Source: Tenacibaculum sp. MAR_2009_124 (GTDB lineage Bacteria > Bacteroidota > Bacteroidia > Flavobacteriales > Flavobacteriaceae). From it: a stretch of 64,000 bases of DNA. The position numbers were made by a program, and so were the translations under genes. The DNA is taken from contig NZ_FNSF01000001.1 in assembly GCF_900105455.1 (NCBI RefSeq), positions 997,001 through 1,061,000 of the forward strand, read 5' to 3'. Within the stretch, counting starts at the first letter, position 1, and every line of letters starts with the position of its first letter. The notes beneath the pieces are model-generated. The model was given only the letters and a program-made list of their open reading frames with translations. It was not told where the DNA came from and did no database searches. Shown here piece by piece: positions 25,007 through 33,969 of the stretch.

Positions 25007-25744
25007 ATGATCAAAAAAATAACTGCCTTTGCTTTATTGTTTATTTCAACAATTACGTTGGCACAAGAAAAAGTTCTATTACGTTTGAACTATGAAAAAG
25101 GAGCGTCTTATACAATGGACATGAAAATGAACCAGATTATGGGAGCAGGATTAATGACAAATAAAATGAATATTGTTATGAATCAATCAATAACTGATGT
25201 ATCAGACAATTCATATAATGCTTCAGTTAAGTTCGACAAAATGACTATGGATATGGCGCAAGGAGGAATGACGGTATCGTATGATTCTTCTAAAAGTGAA
25301 TCTGAACTAGATGAGGCTGGAAAAATAATGAAAACAAGAATGGATCCAATGTTGAAAACGGTTATTACTATGAAAGGTAATCACTTAGGGGAAGTTTTAG
25401 AAACAAAAGCTGAACCTAATATTCCTGGAGCAAGTGACTATACAAACGACTCATCAGTAGTTTATCCAGAACATAAGGTTGCAGTTGGTGATACTTGGAC
25501 AATGTCGAAAAGTAAGAATGGTTTGGAGATGAACTTTGTATACAAGGTTAAATCTATTGAAACAAACAAAGTAGTTCTGGAAATTGGAGGTAAAGTTACT
25601 GGAATCGGAGAAGGAGATATTAAAGGAAGTATGAATATCGATAGAAAATCGGGAGTTCCTGTGCAATCTAACATTGACATGACAATGAAGATTCAAGGTC
25701 AAGATTTAGTAACGAATATGACTGTTTCTTATACTAAGAAATAA
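25007..25744 (+). CDS. DUF6263-type exported protein
   Basis: 245 residues with a clear signal peptide (MIKKITAFALLFISTITLAQ). The mature part is predicted beta-rich with Met-heavy segments (MDMKMNQIMGAGLMTNKMNIVMNQ), MTVSYDS, a VGDTWTMSKSKNG turn and a C-terminal GSMNIDRKSGVPVQSNIDMTMKI strand pair. This layout fits the DUF6263 family of Bacteroidota secreted/periplasmic proteins of unknown function, possibly lipid- or wall-binding beta-barrel-like folds. It has its own terminator. Confidence 0.8.
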   Translation: MIKKITAFALLFISTITLAQEKVLLRLNYEKGASYTMDMKMNQIMGAGLMTNKMNIVMNQSITDVSDNSYNASVKFDKMTMDMAQGGMTVSYDSSKSESELDEAGKIMKTRMDPMLKTVITMKGNHLGEVLETKAEPNIPGASDYTNDSSVVYPEHKVAVGDTWTMSKSKNGLEMNFVYKVKSIETNKVVLEIGGKVTGIGEGDIKGSMNIDRKSGVPVQSNIDMTMKIQGQDLVTNMTVSYTKK

Positions 25745-25765
25745 TAATACAATATTTATAATTTT

Positions 25766-25792
25766 AAAAGCTCAGAATTTTTCTGAGCTTTT
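25766..25792 (+). terminator. 12-bp hairpin after the DUF6263 gene
   Basis: AAAAGCTCAGAA (25766-25777) and TTCTGAGCTTTT (25781-25792) form a stem with a TTT loop, followed by further Ts. Confidence 0.85.
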
Positions 25793-25823
25793 TTATTTTA
25801 GTGGCGTTTTAAAACGATTAATC

Positions 25824-26873
25824 TTGAAAGAATCGATATTATTTTTCTTTTGCTCTCTTGGCGTTTTCAATGGATTTTTACTGAGTCTGTATTTTTTATT
25901 TTTCAATAAAGTAAAAAGGGCTCAGAATACGTTTCTTGGAATTCTTTTATTAATGTTAAGTATAAGAATAGGCAAGTCAGTTTATATCGTTTTTACAGAG
26001 AAGGAAAACGTTAATCTGACTATACTTCAAATAGGACTCTCAGGATGTTTTTTAATTGGAATTTCATTGTTTTATTATATAAAAGTATCCTTAGAAAATA
26101 TTGATGTAGTTCCGAAATTATGGAAGCTTCATTATTTAGTTCTGATATTAATCATTTTTTCAATTGGAATTACTTTACCTTATAAAACTGAGCCCAAATT
26201 ATGGGGGACCTACTTCATTAGGTTTATTTACTTGTCTTGGGGAATGTATTTAATGGCTTCTACTATTCAAATTCGTCAAATACTATGGCAATTTATAAAA
26301 AGAGAAAAAATATCAATTAAAGAGCAATGGCTTTTGTCTGTCCTTTCGGGTAATCTTTTAATTTATATTGCTTATATAGTAGGATATTTTCATTTGTATT
26401 ATGTGGCTACTTTAACATTTTCGTTGGTATTTTATGGGTTGGTTGTATTCCTTTTATTTAAGAAAAACAGGAACATAATTTTTCAAGAGGTTTCTGAAAA
26501 ATATAGTTCTAAAAAAATAGATAGCGGTGAGGTAGCGATTTTAATTACGAGATTAAACGATCTGATGTTCGAGAAGAAAATGTATAAGAAAGCTAACTTA
26601 AATTTAAAGGAATTAAGTAAAGAACTGGAAGTGACTCCACATAAGTTATCGCAACTGTTGAATGATAATATGGGAAAGAGTTTTTCCCAATATATTAATG
26701 AATTCAAAATCGAAGAAGCGAAGAAATTACTTCATAGAAATGATAATTTAACCTTAGAAGCTATTGGATATGAATCTGGTTTTTCCTCTAAATCTAATTT
26801 TTATGCTACTTTTAAAAAGATAGTGGGAAAAACACCATCAGAGTTTAAAAAGTCGATTACAAGGGAGTTATAA
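25824..26873 (+). CDS. AraC family regulator with N-terminal membrane domain
   Basis: 349 residues. Seven hydrophobic helices fill about residues 1-215; a C-terminal AraC DNA-binding domain follows (NLKELSKELEVTPHKLSQLLNDN and LEAIGYESGFSSKSNFYATFKKIVG, ending TPSEFKKS). This 7TM-AraC layout is typical of Bacteroidota. The start is a TTG at 25824: it is required to include the first helix, as the next in-frame ATG would remove about 40 residues. It is 94 bp upstream of the NTF2-DJ-1 gene, a likely target. The sensed signal is unknown. Confidence 0.85.
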   Translation: MKESILFFFCSLGVFNGFLLSLYFLFFNKVKRAQNTFLGILLLMLSIRIGKSVYIVFTEKENVNLTILQIGLSGCFLIGISLFYYIKVSLENIDVVPKLWKLHYLVLILIIFSIGITLPYKTEPKLWGTYFIRFIYLSWGMYLMASTIQIRQILWQFIKREKISIKEQWLLSVLSGNLLIYIAYIVGYFHLYYVATLTFSLVFYGLVVFLLFKKNRNIIFQEVSEKYSSKKIDSGEVAILITRLNDLMFEKKMYKKANLNLKELSKELEVTPHKLSQLLNDNMGKSFSQYINEFKIEEAKKLLHRNDNLTLEAIGYESGFSSKSNFYATFKKIVGKTPSEFKKSITREL

Positions 26874-26967
26874 GTACATAATTATAATTCTGGACGCCTA
26901 AATTATAACTAAGAATTCAATTTTAAGAGTAGTTTTTCATTTTTGGAAAAACATAAAATTTTTAAAA

Positions 26968-28092
26968 ATGAAGAACATATATTTTTTAGCTGCACTTTTC
27001 TTTTTGAATTCAATCTTTGCGCAGAACAAGGAGGAATCTAATCAAAAATTAATAACGAATACGTTAAATGGTTACATAGAAGGGAGTTCTTATAACAATA
27101 GGGAGCTTATAAAGAGTGCTTTTGTTTCCGATGCGACTTTATATTTAACGACTAGATCTGGTTTTCAGAAACTTACAGTTGATCAATATACAAACTTTTT
27201 TAGTCCTGAAAGGAAAGGAAAGTTTAACGGTCGAATAGGAAAAGTATTGGATGTTACTATATTTGAAGACATTGCTCAGGCAAAAGTTGAAATTTTCTTT
27301 TCAAAGAGCAAGATAGTTTATATCGATTTATTTTTGTTAAAGCAAACACCCAATGGCTGGAAAATTATAAGTAAGACAGCTACTCGCTTAAAGGAGAGTC
27401 CGAAAAAAGAGAAAGTATTATTCATAGTTTCAAACGCACATTTTTACGGGAATACTGAATTAAGAACGGGAAATAGTTTTTCCGAAATCGTAAATGCCTA
27501 TGATGTTTTTACTAAAAATGGTTATGAGGTAAATTTCGTTAGCCCTAAAGGAGGAGCTATTCCACTGGCATATATCAATACTTCCGATGAATTATCAAAA
27601 AAATATGTCTACACTGCGGACTTTATGAATAAACTCAAAACTACCTTAACTCCAAGTCAAATAAATACTTCTGAATATAAGGCAGTTCAGTATATCGGAG
27701 GAGGAAGCGTTATGTTCGATGTACCACAGAATAAAGAAATAGCTAATATTGTTATGGAGATTTATGAAAAACATAACGGTATTATTTCATCTGTATGTCA
27801 TGGAACGGCTGGTATTGTGAATCTTAAAACGAGTAATGGAGAATATTTAGTTAAAAACAAAAGAGTAAATGGATATCCAGATGACTATGAACGTAAAGAC
27901 AGGCCTTATTTTAAAACATTTCCTTTTTTAATTAAAAAAACGATTGAAGAAAGAGGTGGTGTTTTTAAGTTTTCCAAGCCGAATACACCACATGTTGAAG
28001 TGGATGGCAGACTAATTACTGGGCAAAATTATAAATCGTCAAAACCTGTGTCAGAAAAAATCATTTCATTGCTTTCGGAAAACATCAAATAG
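26968..28092 (+). CDS. Exported NTF2/lumazine-binding-like - DJ-1/PfpI fusion protein
   Basis: 374 residues: signal peptide (MKNIYFLAALFFLNSIFAQ), an NTF2-like domain of the putative lumazine-binding type (about 22-145; NGYIEGSSYNNRELIKSAF, LLKQTPNGWKIISK), then a DJ-1/PfpI domain (about 148-374) of the Hsp31-like type with the nucleophile elbow Cys C277 in SSVCHGTAGI. DJ-1 relatives act as glyoxalases, chaperones or proteases; export from the cytoplasm is uncommon for them. It lies just after the membrane-bound AraC regulator. Its substrate is unknown. Confidence 0.87.
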   Translation: MKNIYFLAALFFLNSIFAQNKEESNQKLITNTLNGYIEGSSYNNRELIKSAFVSDATLYLTTRSGFQKLTVDQYTNFFSPERKGKFNGRIGKVLDVTIFEDIAQAKVEIFFSKSKIVYIDLFLLKQTPNGWKIISKTATRLKESPKKEKVLFIVSNAHFYGNTELRTGNSFSEIVNAYDVFTKNGYEVNFVSPKGGAIPLAYINTSDELSKKYVYTADFMNKLKTTLTPSQINTSEYKAVQYIGGGSVMFDVPQNKEIANIVMEIYEKHNGIISSVCHGTAGIVNLKTSNGEYLVKNKRVNGYPDDYERKDRPYFKTFPFLIKKTIEERGGVFKFSKPNTPHVEVDGRLITGQNYKSSKPVSEKIISLLSENIK

Positions 28093-28166
28093 TTTCAATA
28101 AGTAGTGGATAAAAAAGGATCAATTTTTCATAGACTGAATGGAATTGAATTGAATTGGAGGTGGAA

Positions 28167-29051
28167 TTATTTAAGAAGATCCTCTAAAGCTTCTTTTAAA
28201 TTAGGAAACTTGAAGTTATAAATCGATTCGATTTTGTTAGCGGATATTCTACTTCCTTCTAATAAAATGATAGATAGCTCTCCAAGGATGGTTTTTAAAA
28301 CGAACGAAGGTACATTCAATGGAAATAAGAATTTACCAGTAGTTTTCGCTAATATTTTTGTAAAAGAAATGTTTGATTGATGCTCGTTGGTTACGCAGTT
28401 ATATATTCCTGATAACTTTGGGTTATCAATAGAGTCGGTGTAAATATTACAGAGATCATCAATATGAATCCATGGAAAATATTGACTTCCACTACCCAAA
28501 GCACTTAGAAATAAAGGGGTGTTTATTTTAGCAAGAGCGCCTCCTTTTTTACTTAATACAACCCCAGTACGTAAGATCGTTACAGGAATATTAAGCGCTT
28601 CAAATTGTTTGGCTGCATTTTCCCATTCTATGCAAACTTTAGAAATAAAGTCGTTATATGGAGCATCATTTTCCTTAAAAATGATATCTGAGGTATGAGC
28701 ACCATAATAACCAATTCCAGAAGCGGAAATTAGACCATGTAGTTTCAGTTTTAGTTTTTTTACATATTGGAATATGAGGTTTGCAGAAAGAACACGGCTA
28801 TCAATTATTTCTTGTTTCCTTTTTTCTGTCCATCTTTTATCTGCAATTCCAGCACCAGCTAAATGAATAATGTGAGTAACATTAGTAAAAGCATTTTCAT
28901 CGATAAAACTTTCTTTAATATTCCAAGAAAATTCATTCGATTTTTTAGGATTTCTAGTTAAAATATTCACTTCATGTCCATTACTTTTTAATAAGGACTG
29001 AAGTTTCTTTCCAACTAAACCAGTACCGCCTGAAATTAAAATTTTGCTCAT
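28167..29051 (-). CDS. TIGR01777 family epimerase/oxidoreductase
   Basis: 294 residues. It starts with the NAD(P)-binding motif ISGGTGLVGKKL and contains HLAGAGIADKRWTEKRKQEI, SASGIGYYG and QYFPWIHIDDLCNIY, followed by a C-terminal DUF1731-like segment (ILGELSIILLEGSRI). These are the landmarks of the TIGR01777 extended SDR family (YfcH, SulA-like in other bacteria). Catalytic YxxxK-type residues are not typical in this family, and function is unknown. Confidence 0.92.
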   Translation of the reverse strand: MSKILISGGTGLVGKKLQSLLKSNGHEVNILTRNPKKSNEFSWNIKESFIDENAFTNVTHIIHLAGAGIADKRWTEKRKQEIIDSRVLSANLIFQYVKKLKLKLHGLISASGIGYYGAHTSDIIFKENDAPYNDFISKVCIEWENAAKQFEALNIPVTILRTGVVLSKKGGALAKINTPLFLSALGSGSQYFPWIHIDDLCNIYTDSIDNPKLSGIYNCVTNEHQSNISFTKILAKTTGKFLFPLNVPSFVLKTILGELSIILLEGSRISANKIESIYNFKFPNLKEALEDLLK

Positions 29052-29173
29052 ATTACAAAAATACGAAACTTAATAACGGTTAAGAAATTTATATGATTTG
29101 ATAATTGATAAACATAGCCTGAAAGAACTGTATAATTTTGCTCAAAACTCAAAACTCAACACTTAAAGATGAT

Positions 29174-29737
29174 TTATCGAGATTTTTGATTTGCAGCACA
29201 TAATTCTATGATTTTCGCTATTCTATTCTGACGTGTCTGTTCTCTTTTAGCTTGATTTAACCAATACAAATAGCCTTTTTTGTACGAAGGTGCAAAGTTC
29301 TGGTAATTTTCATAAGCAGTTTGATGTTTACTGAATTCTAATTGTAAATCTTCTGGAGCAATTAAATTGTCAATATCATTTAAAGCTGCCCAAGAACCAT
29401 TTTCTTTTGCAATATTAACTTTAAACATGCCTGATTCATGCATGAGTCCTTTTTCCATAAGCTCTTCAATATAAGTTTTATTAAGCTTACTCCAAACGCT
29501 TTTTACCTTTCTAGGACAAAAGTATTGCTGGCGTTTTCCATTTCCTAAACTTTTTACGGTAGAATCTATCCATCCATAGCAAAGGGCGACTCTAACTGCC
29601 TCTTCCCAACGCATACTTTGTTCTTCGCATTCTACTTTATAAAAAATTAAGTAAATACCAGTGCTCTGATCATAGTTTTCTGCTAACCAATTTCTCCATT
29701 CTGTGGGAGTCTTAAAGTAAAATGTTTCTTTTGTCAT
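29174..29737 (-). CDS. YdeI/OmpD-associated family protein
   Basis: 187 residues, cytoplasmic. Begins FYFKTPTEWRNWLAENYDQSTGIYLIFYK and contains ALCYGWIDSTVKSL, YFCPRKVKSVWSKLNK and the C-terminal SYKKGYLYWLNQAKREQTRQNRI. These match YdeI/OmpD-associated proteins (also called bacteriocin-protection proteins), a family with indirect links to envelope stress and antimicrobial-peptide resistance. Function here is not known. It is separated from its neighbour by 122 bp with no clear terminator. Confidence 0.9.
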   Translation of the reverse strand: MTKETFYFKTPTEWRNWLAENYDQSTGIYLIFYKVECEEQSMRWEEAVRVALCYGWIDSTVKSLGNGKRQQYFCPRKVKSVWSKLNKTYIEELMEKGLMHESGMFKVNIAKENGSWAALNDIDNLIAPEDLQLEFSKHQTAYENYQNFAPSYKKGYLYWLNQAKREQTRQNRIAKIIELCAANQKSR

Positions 29738-29760
29738 AATAGAATTTAAGTAAAAGGTGG

Positions 29761-31086
29761 TTATTCAAAATACCAAAAAGGTATCGTAATATATCTTCTG
29801 AGTATTGTATCTTTTTTCTTAATAACTTTTCGTCTAACCTTAAGAAGGTGCTTTCCATCAGATAGTCCTTTAGTAGGTAGATAGGTTTCGAAACCGGTTT
29901 GACTTTTTACATTCGTACCAATTAGAAAATCGGTTGGATACTTTACACTATCAATATAAACTTCATTCATAGTATTAAAAACTTCAATGTATTTATAGGC
30001 TAAACTATCTCTTTTTTTTCTTGAGAGTCTATTTTTATTATTGTTAAGTTTAATTTTTGTTTTAAGACCTCTGCGATCGTTTACGGGTTTTAAACTAGGA
30101 TGGAAGTTATAGAGCCTCTCTTCCAAATTTTCACTAAAAACTATAAAAAGTTTGACGTAAGCATCAGAAATTGTTTTTGATTGTATACTGGCTTTTTCAA
30201 CAAAATCTTCATTATTGATTAACAAATTTTCATAGTTTGTTTTGTTTAAATAAAGCGTAGCGCTCGTTTTTATATTACCAAGGTGATTTGAAGTTTGATA
30301 TTTTGCTGTAACAATTATTAAAATAATAATGTAAATAGGAACTAGGAGAAAACTAATTCTCTTAGTGAACTTATTATCCAAGAAGTTGTAAACTAATGCC
30401 CTATATAAAAAAGAAAGTGTAATAAAACTGAATAGCCAGTAAAAAGGAAAGTATATTTTAGATAGCCACTTTTTCTTTTTAAGAAAGCCTTGAGTTATAA
30501 AATCTATAAAGGTTAATATCATACCAATAGCTAAAATAACAAGTAGGAATACTCCGAGGGCTATTCTAAAACCTTCATGAAGAGCTTCATTATCTATAAT
30601 GAAGAAAACAACAGCTATGATACTTAAAACAGCCAAGGTAATTGATATTACATAGAAAATAAGAAGAAATGAAATAGCGAACAAAACACTACAATAATTT
30701 TCGAGAGTAGCCACATATTTATCGAAAGAAACAATTTTCTTTTTCAAATATTTTTTGAATCTGTTTTGATAGTTTAATTCATCAAACTCTATTTCTCCTG
30801 ATACATATCGCAAACCCAAAGCGCCAATCCATAAACCTCTTAATATGACATGAATTAACAAGTTAAACAATAATATTGCACAAGCAATTTTAGAGATTAG
30901 CAATAAAATAATAATATAAATTATGTTGTTGGCTTCAGCCCTTAGTAAGGAAACTTGAATTTCTGGATAGGCACTCAATAAACCGAAAATGGCAAAACCA
31001 GAGATAATTAATTCTAACTGCCAACTTTCTTGTTGGAGTTTATCTAAAAGCTGTTTAAAGTCTTTGTTATCGTGATTAGCACTCAT
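29761..31086 (-). CDS. Large hypothetical membrane protein
   Basis: 441 residues. The first ~260 carry about six membrane helices in pairs, with an amphipathic cytoplasmic segment FKKYLKKKIVSFDKYVATLENY between them; the last ~180 residues form a soluble region (KTSATLYLNKTNYENLLIN ... GRR/KTKIKLN ... HLLKVRRKVIKKKDTILRRY) that would sit in the periplasm or cytoplasm. I do not recognise a family. It follows the gene at 31280-31630 on the same strand after a palindromic terminator and is 23 bp upstream of the YdeI gene. Confidence 0.75.
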   Translation of the reverse strand: MSANHDNKDFKQLLDKLQQESWQLELIISGFAIFGLLSAYPEIQVSLLRAEANNIIYIIILLLISKIACAILLFNLLIHVILRGLWIGALGLRYVSGEIEFDELNYQNRFKKYLKKKIVSFDKYVATLENYCSVLFAISFLLIFYVISITLAVLSIIAVVFFIIDNEALHEGFRIALGVFLLVILAIGMILTFIDFITQGFLKKKKWLSKIYFPFYWLFSFITLSFLYRALVYNFLDNKFTKRISFLLVPIYIIILIIVTAKYQTSNHLGNIKTSATLYLNKTNYENLLINNEDFVEKASIQSKTISDAYVKLFIVFSENLEERLYNFHPSLKPVNDRRGLKTKIKLNNNKNRLSRKKRDSLAYKYIEVFNTMNEVYIDSVKYPTDFLIGTNVKSQTGFETYLPTKGLSDGKHLLKVRRKVIKKKDTILRRYITIPFWYFE

Positions 31087-31125
31087 TTTAGTTTTCTTTT
31101 GCTAAAGGTACGTAGTTTTATAAAA

Positions 31126-31159
31126 CAACAAAATCATCTTAATTAAGATGATTTTGTTG
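31126..31159 (-). terminator. 34-bp perfect palindrome, probable terminator
   Basis: Positions 31126-31142 and 31143-31159 are exact reverse complements without any spacer. Read on the - strand it is followed by TTTTATAAAA, so it can end the DUF6249 transcript. Real RNA loop would be the central TTAA. Confidence 0.75.
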
Positions 31160-31279
31160 CTAAGTGATTTGTTATTAGGACTTAATTATTAGAATAAGCA
31201 TGGTAAAAGAATCCTTGTCTTCTTTACTAAAAAAAACATTTTCTTTTTTAGCAATGGTATATAACAAATGATATGAATA

Positions 31280-31630
31280 TTATTCGTCTTCTAACTTTTT
31301 AGTAAGGTGAAAACCTGTAAACAATCCAAGTCCTCCCATAAAGAAAATTAAAGAAGGATATATGGCTTCTTCATCTAATTGTGTATACGTAGTTAATATA
31401 AGAGCTAAAAATACGCCTAAGCCAATTCCCATAAGTAATAAAGAAAGGTTTAAAACAACAACCCTTCCTGTTAATGTAGATTTTTTTTGTCGTTCACCTT
31501 GCATAAATATTTTGGCATCAACACCTTTTTCAATAAGAGCTAAGCGTTCTTTGTTTCTTGTTGAATAGAACAAATAAAAGATTCCGAATACTACGGCGAA
31601 TAAGAACATAAATACAATTGCAACTTCCAT
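31280..31630 (-). CDS. DUF6249-type small membrane protein
   Basis: 116 residues with three hydrophobic helices: one at the N-terminus (IVFMFLFAVVFGIFYLFY) and two in the C-terminal half (VVVLNLSLLLMGIGLGVFL, SLIFFMGGLGLFTGFHLT) separated from the first by a charged stretch RNKERLALIEKGVDAKIFMQG. This matches the DUF6249 family, often encoded next to ECF sigma factors in Bacteroidota, as here (divergent, about 140 bp). It may be part of the same regulatory unit; function is unknown. Confidence 0.8.
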   Translation of the reverse strand: MEVAIVFMFLFAVVFGIFYLFYSTRNKERLALIEKGVDAKIFMQGERQKKSTLTGRVVVLNLSLLLMGIGLGVFLALILTTYTQLDEEAIYPSLIFFMGGLGLFTGFHLTKKLEDE

Positions 31631-31769
31631 AAATATTATTTTTAATGATTATTTTATTGTGTTTGGTGGTATGACATTATCTTTGTTGTAAAGGTTACAA
31701 AAAAAGTAAAAAAATATTTTTTAAAATAATTTGTAACCTTTTTTGAAAAGGAATAGTCAAAATAAAACA

Positions 31770-32354
31770 ATGACTATTAAAGACGACCAAATATATATCG
31801 ATAAAACTCTTAACGGAGATGTAAATGCTTTTTCTTATCTTATTGAAAAATATAAGGTGATGGTATTCTCATTAGGGATGAAAATGCTAAAGAATAAAGA
31901 AGAGGCTGAAGAAATTGCACAGGATACTTTTATAAAAGCTTATAAAAGTTTGAAGAAATTCAATAGAGAATCGAAGTTTTCGACCTGGTTGTATAAAATT
32001 GCTTATCGAAACTGTTTGGATAGCCTAAAAAAAATTACCAAAAACTATAATATCGAAGCTATTGATGAAATAAATAGTAATAAGATACAAGAAACAACCG
32101 ATGTTTTAGAGTCAATTGAAAGGAAAGAACGAGCCGAAGTAATGAAAGAATGTCTGAACATGTTACCTAAAGAAGAGCGAGCGATACTTTGGTCTTTTTA
32201 TTTTGATGAATTAAGTTTGAATGAAATTACTGAAGTGACTGGATGGTCTCTAGCAAATGTAAAAGTAAGGTTACATAGAGGCAGAAAAAGGCTTTTATCT
32301 ATAGTTAAAAGAAATATTGAACCAGAATTAATAAAACATTATGGAAGAAAATAA
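31770..32354 (+). CDS. ECF RNA polymerase sigma factor
   Basis: About 194 residues from the ATG at 31770; an in-frame TTG at 31743 would add nine residues. Sigma region 2 is FSYLIEKYKVMVFSLGMKMLKNKEEAEEIAQDTFIKAYKSL with FSTWLYKIAYRNCLD, and region 4 is LNMLPKEERAILWSFYFDELSLNEITEVTGWSLANVKVRLHRGRKRL. It overlaps the downstream membrane-protein gene by 14 bp, a typical sigma/anti-sigma pairing. Regulated genes unknown; the divergent DUF6249 gene is a candidate. Confidence 0.93.
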   Translation: MTIKDDQIYIDKTLNGDVNAFSYLIEKYKVMVFSLGMKMLKNKEEAEEIAQDTFIKAYKSLKKFNRESKFSTWLYKIAYRNCLDSLKKITKNYNIEAIDEINSNKIQETTDVLESIERKERAEVMKECLNMLPKEERAILWSFYFDELSLNEITEVTGWSLANVKVRLHRGRKRLLSIVKRNIEPELIKHYGRK

Positions 32355-32748
32355 ACATGTTGATGAGCTGGATGTTTTTATGAAGAAATATGTAAATGAA
32401 ATAGAGTCTGAAATGCCTTCTATAGACTTTACTACGAACATAATGAATACGATACATACTTTAGAAAGTAAAGAGGTATTCAAAGTAAAACCGTTAATTT
32501 CTGGTAAGACCTGGTTTGTTTTAGGGTTGATTCTGATTGTTTCAATCTTATTTGTATCTCAAGGGCAGTCTATTAGTGAACTGATAACTATTCCTGAGGT
32601 TAGTAGATTTTCGAGTTTTGAAATTCCGAACATTTCTTTAGGGATAACCGTTTCAAATACTATGTTATATACCTGTTTATTGTTCAGCATAATGGCATTT
32701 GTACAGATATATTTGTTGAAAGGGTACTTTTCAAGGAGGTTGGATTAA
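32341..32748 (+). CDS. Membrane protein coupled to the sigma factor, possible anti-sigma factor
   Basis: 135 residues: a cytoplasmic N-terminal helix region (about 1-55, with DVFMKKYVNEIESEMPSIDFTTNIM) and two membrane helices (about 57-75 and 104-125). The gene starts inside the end of the sigma-factor gene. Small membrane proteins in this position often bind the sigma factor at the membrane, but it lacks the zinc-binding HxxxCxxC motif of classical ZAS anti-sigma factors, so the function is inferred from position only. The next 259 bp hold nothing I can recognise. Confidence 0.75.
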   Translation: MEENKHVDELDVFMKKYVNEIESEMPSIDFTTNIMNTIHTLESKEVFKVKPLISGKTWFVLGLILIVSILFVSQGQSISELITIPEVSRFSSFEIPNISLGITVSNTMLYTCLLFSIMAFVQIYLLKGYFSRRLD

Positions 32749-33007
32749 ACAAATGAATTTATTTTTTGATAATCATAAATCATACTGATTCGTATTTTAT
32801 TATTTTTTGGACTATAAACTTATAGGATACATTTAATAAACCCTTTTTTGTTCTCTAGATAGGTCTTAATTTTATCAAGGTAATGTTGGCTTTTTATTGT
32901 TAGTATCCGATATTAAAAACAGAAAATTATTTTTCACGAGTTCAAGAAATACTTTCTAAATTAGATTAAAGGAACCAATTAATTATAAATTTAGTTACCT
33001 GTTGGCT

Positions 33008-33928
33008 TCATTCTTTCCTTTCAATTACTAGTTGTTTAGACATTATCCACTTTTCCATTAAATTTCCATTTTTTAAATATTTCTCTGCGGCAGGAATAAA
33101 TCTTAAGCTTTTATAATATAGATTATTATTTACGATTATATGCTTTGGAATAGAAGTTATACTAAAATTTCTGCTTGTTCGATTTATGTTTTCGGAAATT
33201 AACTGTACTCCTTTAGGACGTTTGTTGTTTAAATATAATTTCCAACTGTCTTTATCAGTATCAATTGAAATATCAATAAAAATGATATTAGAATCATCAT
33301 TAAATTTTTTTTTTAAGGAATCTAGTTTTGTTTTTTCAGCTAGGCAAGGTCCGCACCAAGTCGCCCAAAATGATACATAAATTGTTTTTCCTTTAAAATC
33401 CGTGAGTTTTTTCTTTTTGCTATCTATTGTTTTGAATAATTCGTCTGGTATTGTTTTTGGGGTATAATTTCTAAAATCCCATATTTCTTTGGCATTAATT
33501 AAATTACCACTTGTATCTATTCCAAATTCTTTTTGTTTAATGATTAAAGGTTGACTAAATAAAAAATATATAAAGATGAAAATACCTATTAGTGAACTAT
33601 AGAATTTTAGCTGACTATTTATTTTCTTTCTGCTCAACATCAAACCTAAAATGGCAAAAAACAATAAAAATATTATTAAAGGAAAATAAAAAGATCTAAC
33701 AGGTATAAATACTAACAAACATAAAATTAATACACACACATAATGCCACGTCATTTTTTTTGTTATTATCCCTGCTAAATAGAAACCGAGAAAAGTTGAA
33801 AACATTGGCACCCACTTCAAAAGGTATACTTCATAAATATTTATAAAATCAAGTATGTAAAAACAGAAAATTACAGAAGTGATTATTATAATAACTCCCA
33901 AGATTGTTTTATAAATGTCCTTTTTCAT
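33008..33928 (-). CDS. TlpA-like membrane-anchored thioredoxin
   Basis: 306 residues. Four to five helices occupy about residues 7-142; the C-terminal thioredoxin-fold domain (about 160-300) carries the active-site C192-G-P-C195 within SFWATWCGPCLAEKTKL and the cis-Pro loop TSIPKHIIV. The domain would lie in the periplasm and reduce or oxidise disulfides of exported proteins (TlpA/ResA type). It is on the same strand as and downstream of the MFS gene, 42 bp apart. Partner is unknown. Confidence 0.9.
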   Translation of the reverse strand: MKKDIYKTILGVIIIITSVIFCFYILDFINIYEVYLLKWVPMFSTFLGFYLAGIITKKMTWHYVCVLILCLLVFIPVRSFYFPLIIFLLFFAILGLMLSRKKINSQLKFYSSLIGIFIFIYFLFSQPLIIKQKEFGIDTSGNLINAKEIWDFRNYTPKTIPDELFKTIDSKKKKLTDFKGKTIYVSFWATWCGPCLAEKTKLDSLKKKFNDDSNIIFIDISIDTDKDSWKLYLNNKRPKGVQLISENINRTSRNFSITSIPKHIIVNNNLYYKSLRFIPAAEKYLKNGNLMEKWIMSKQLVIERKE

Positions 33929-33969
33929 AGTGTCTGTGCTTGCATTTAACGTTTCGGCTAAACTACATT

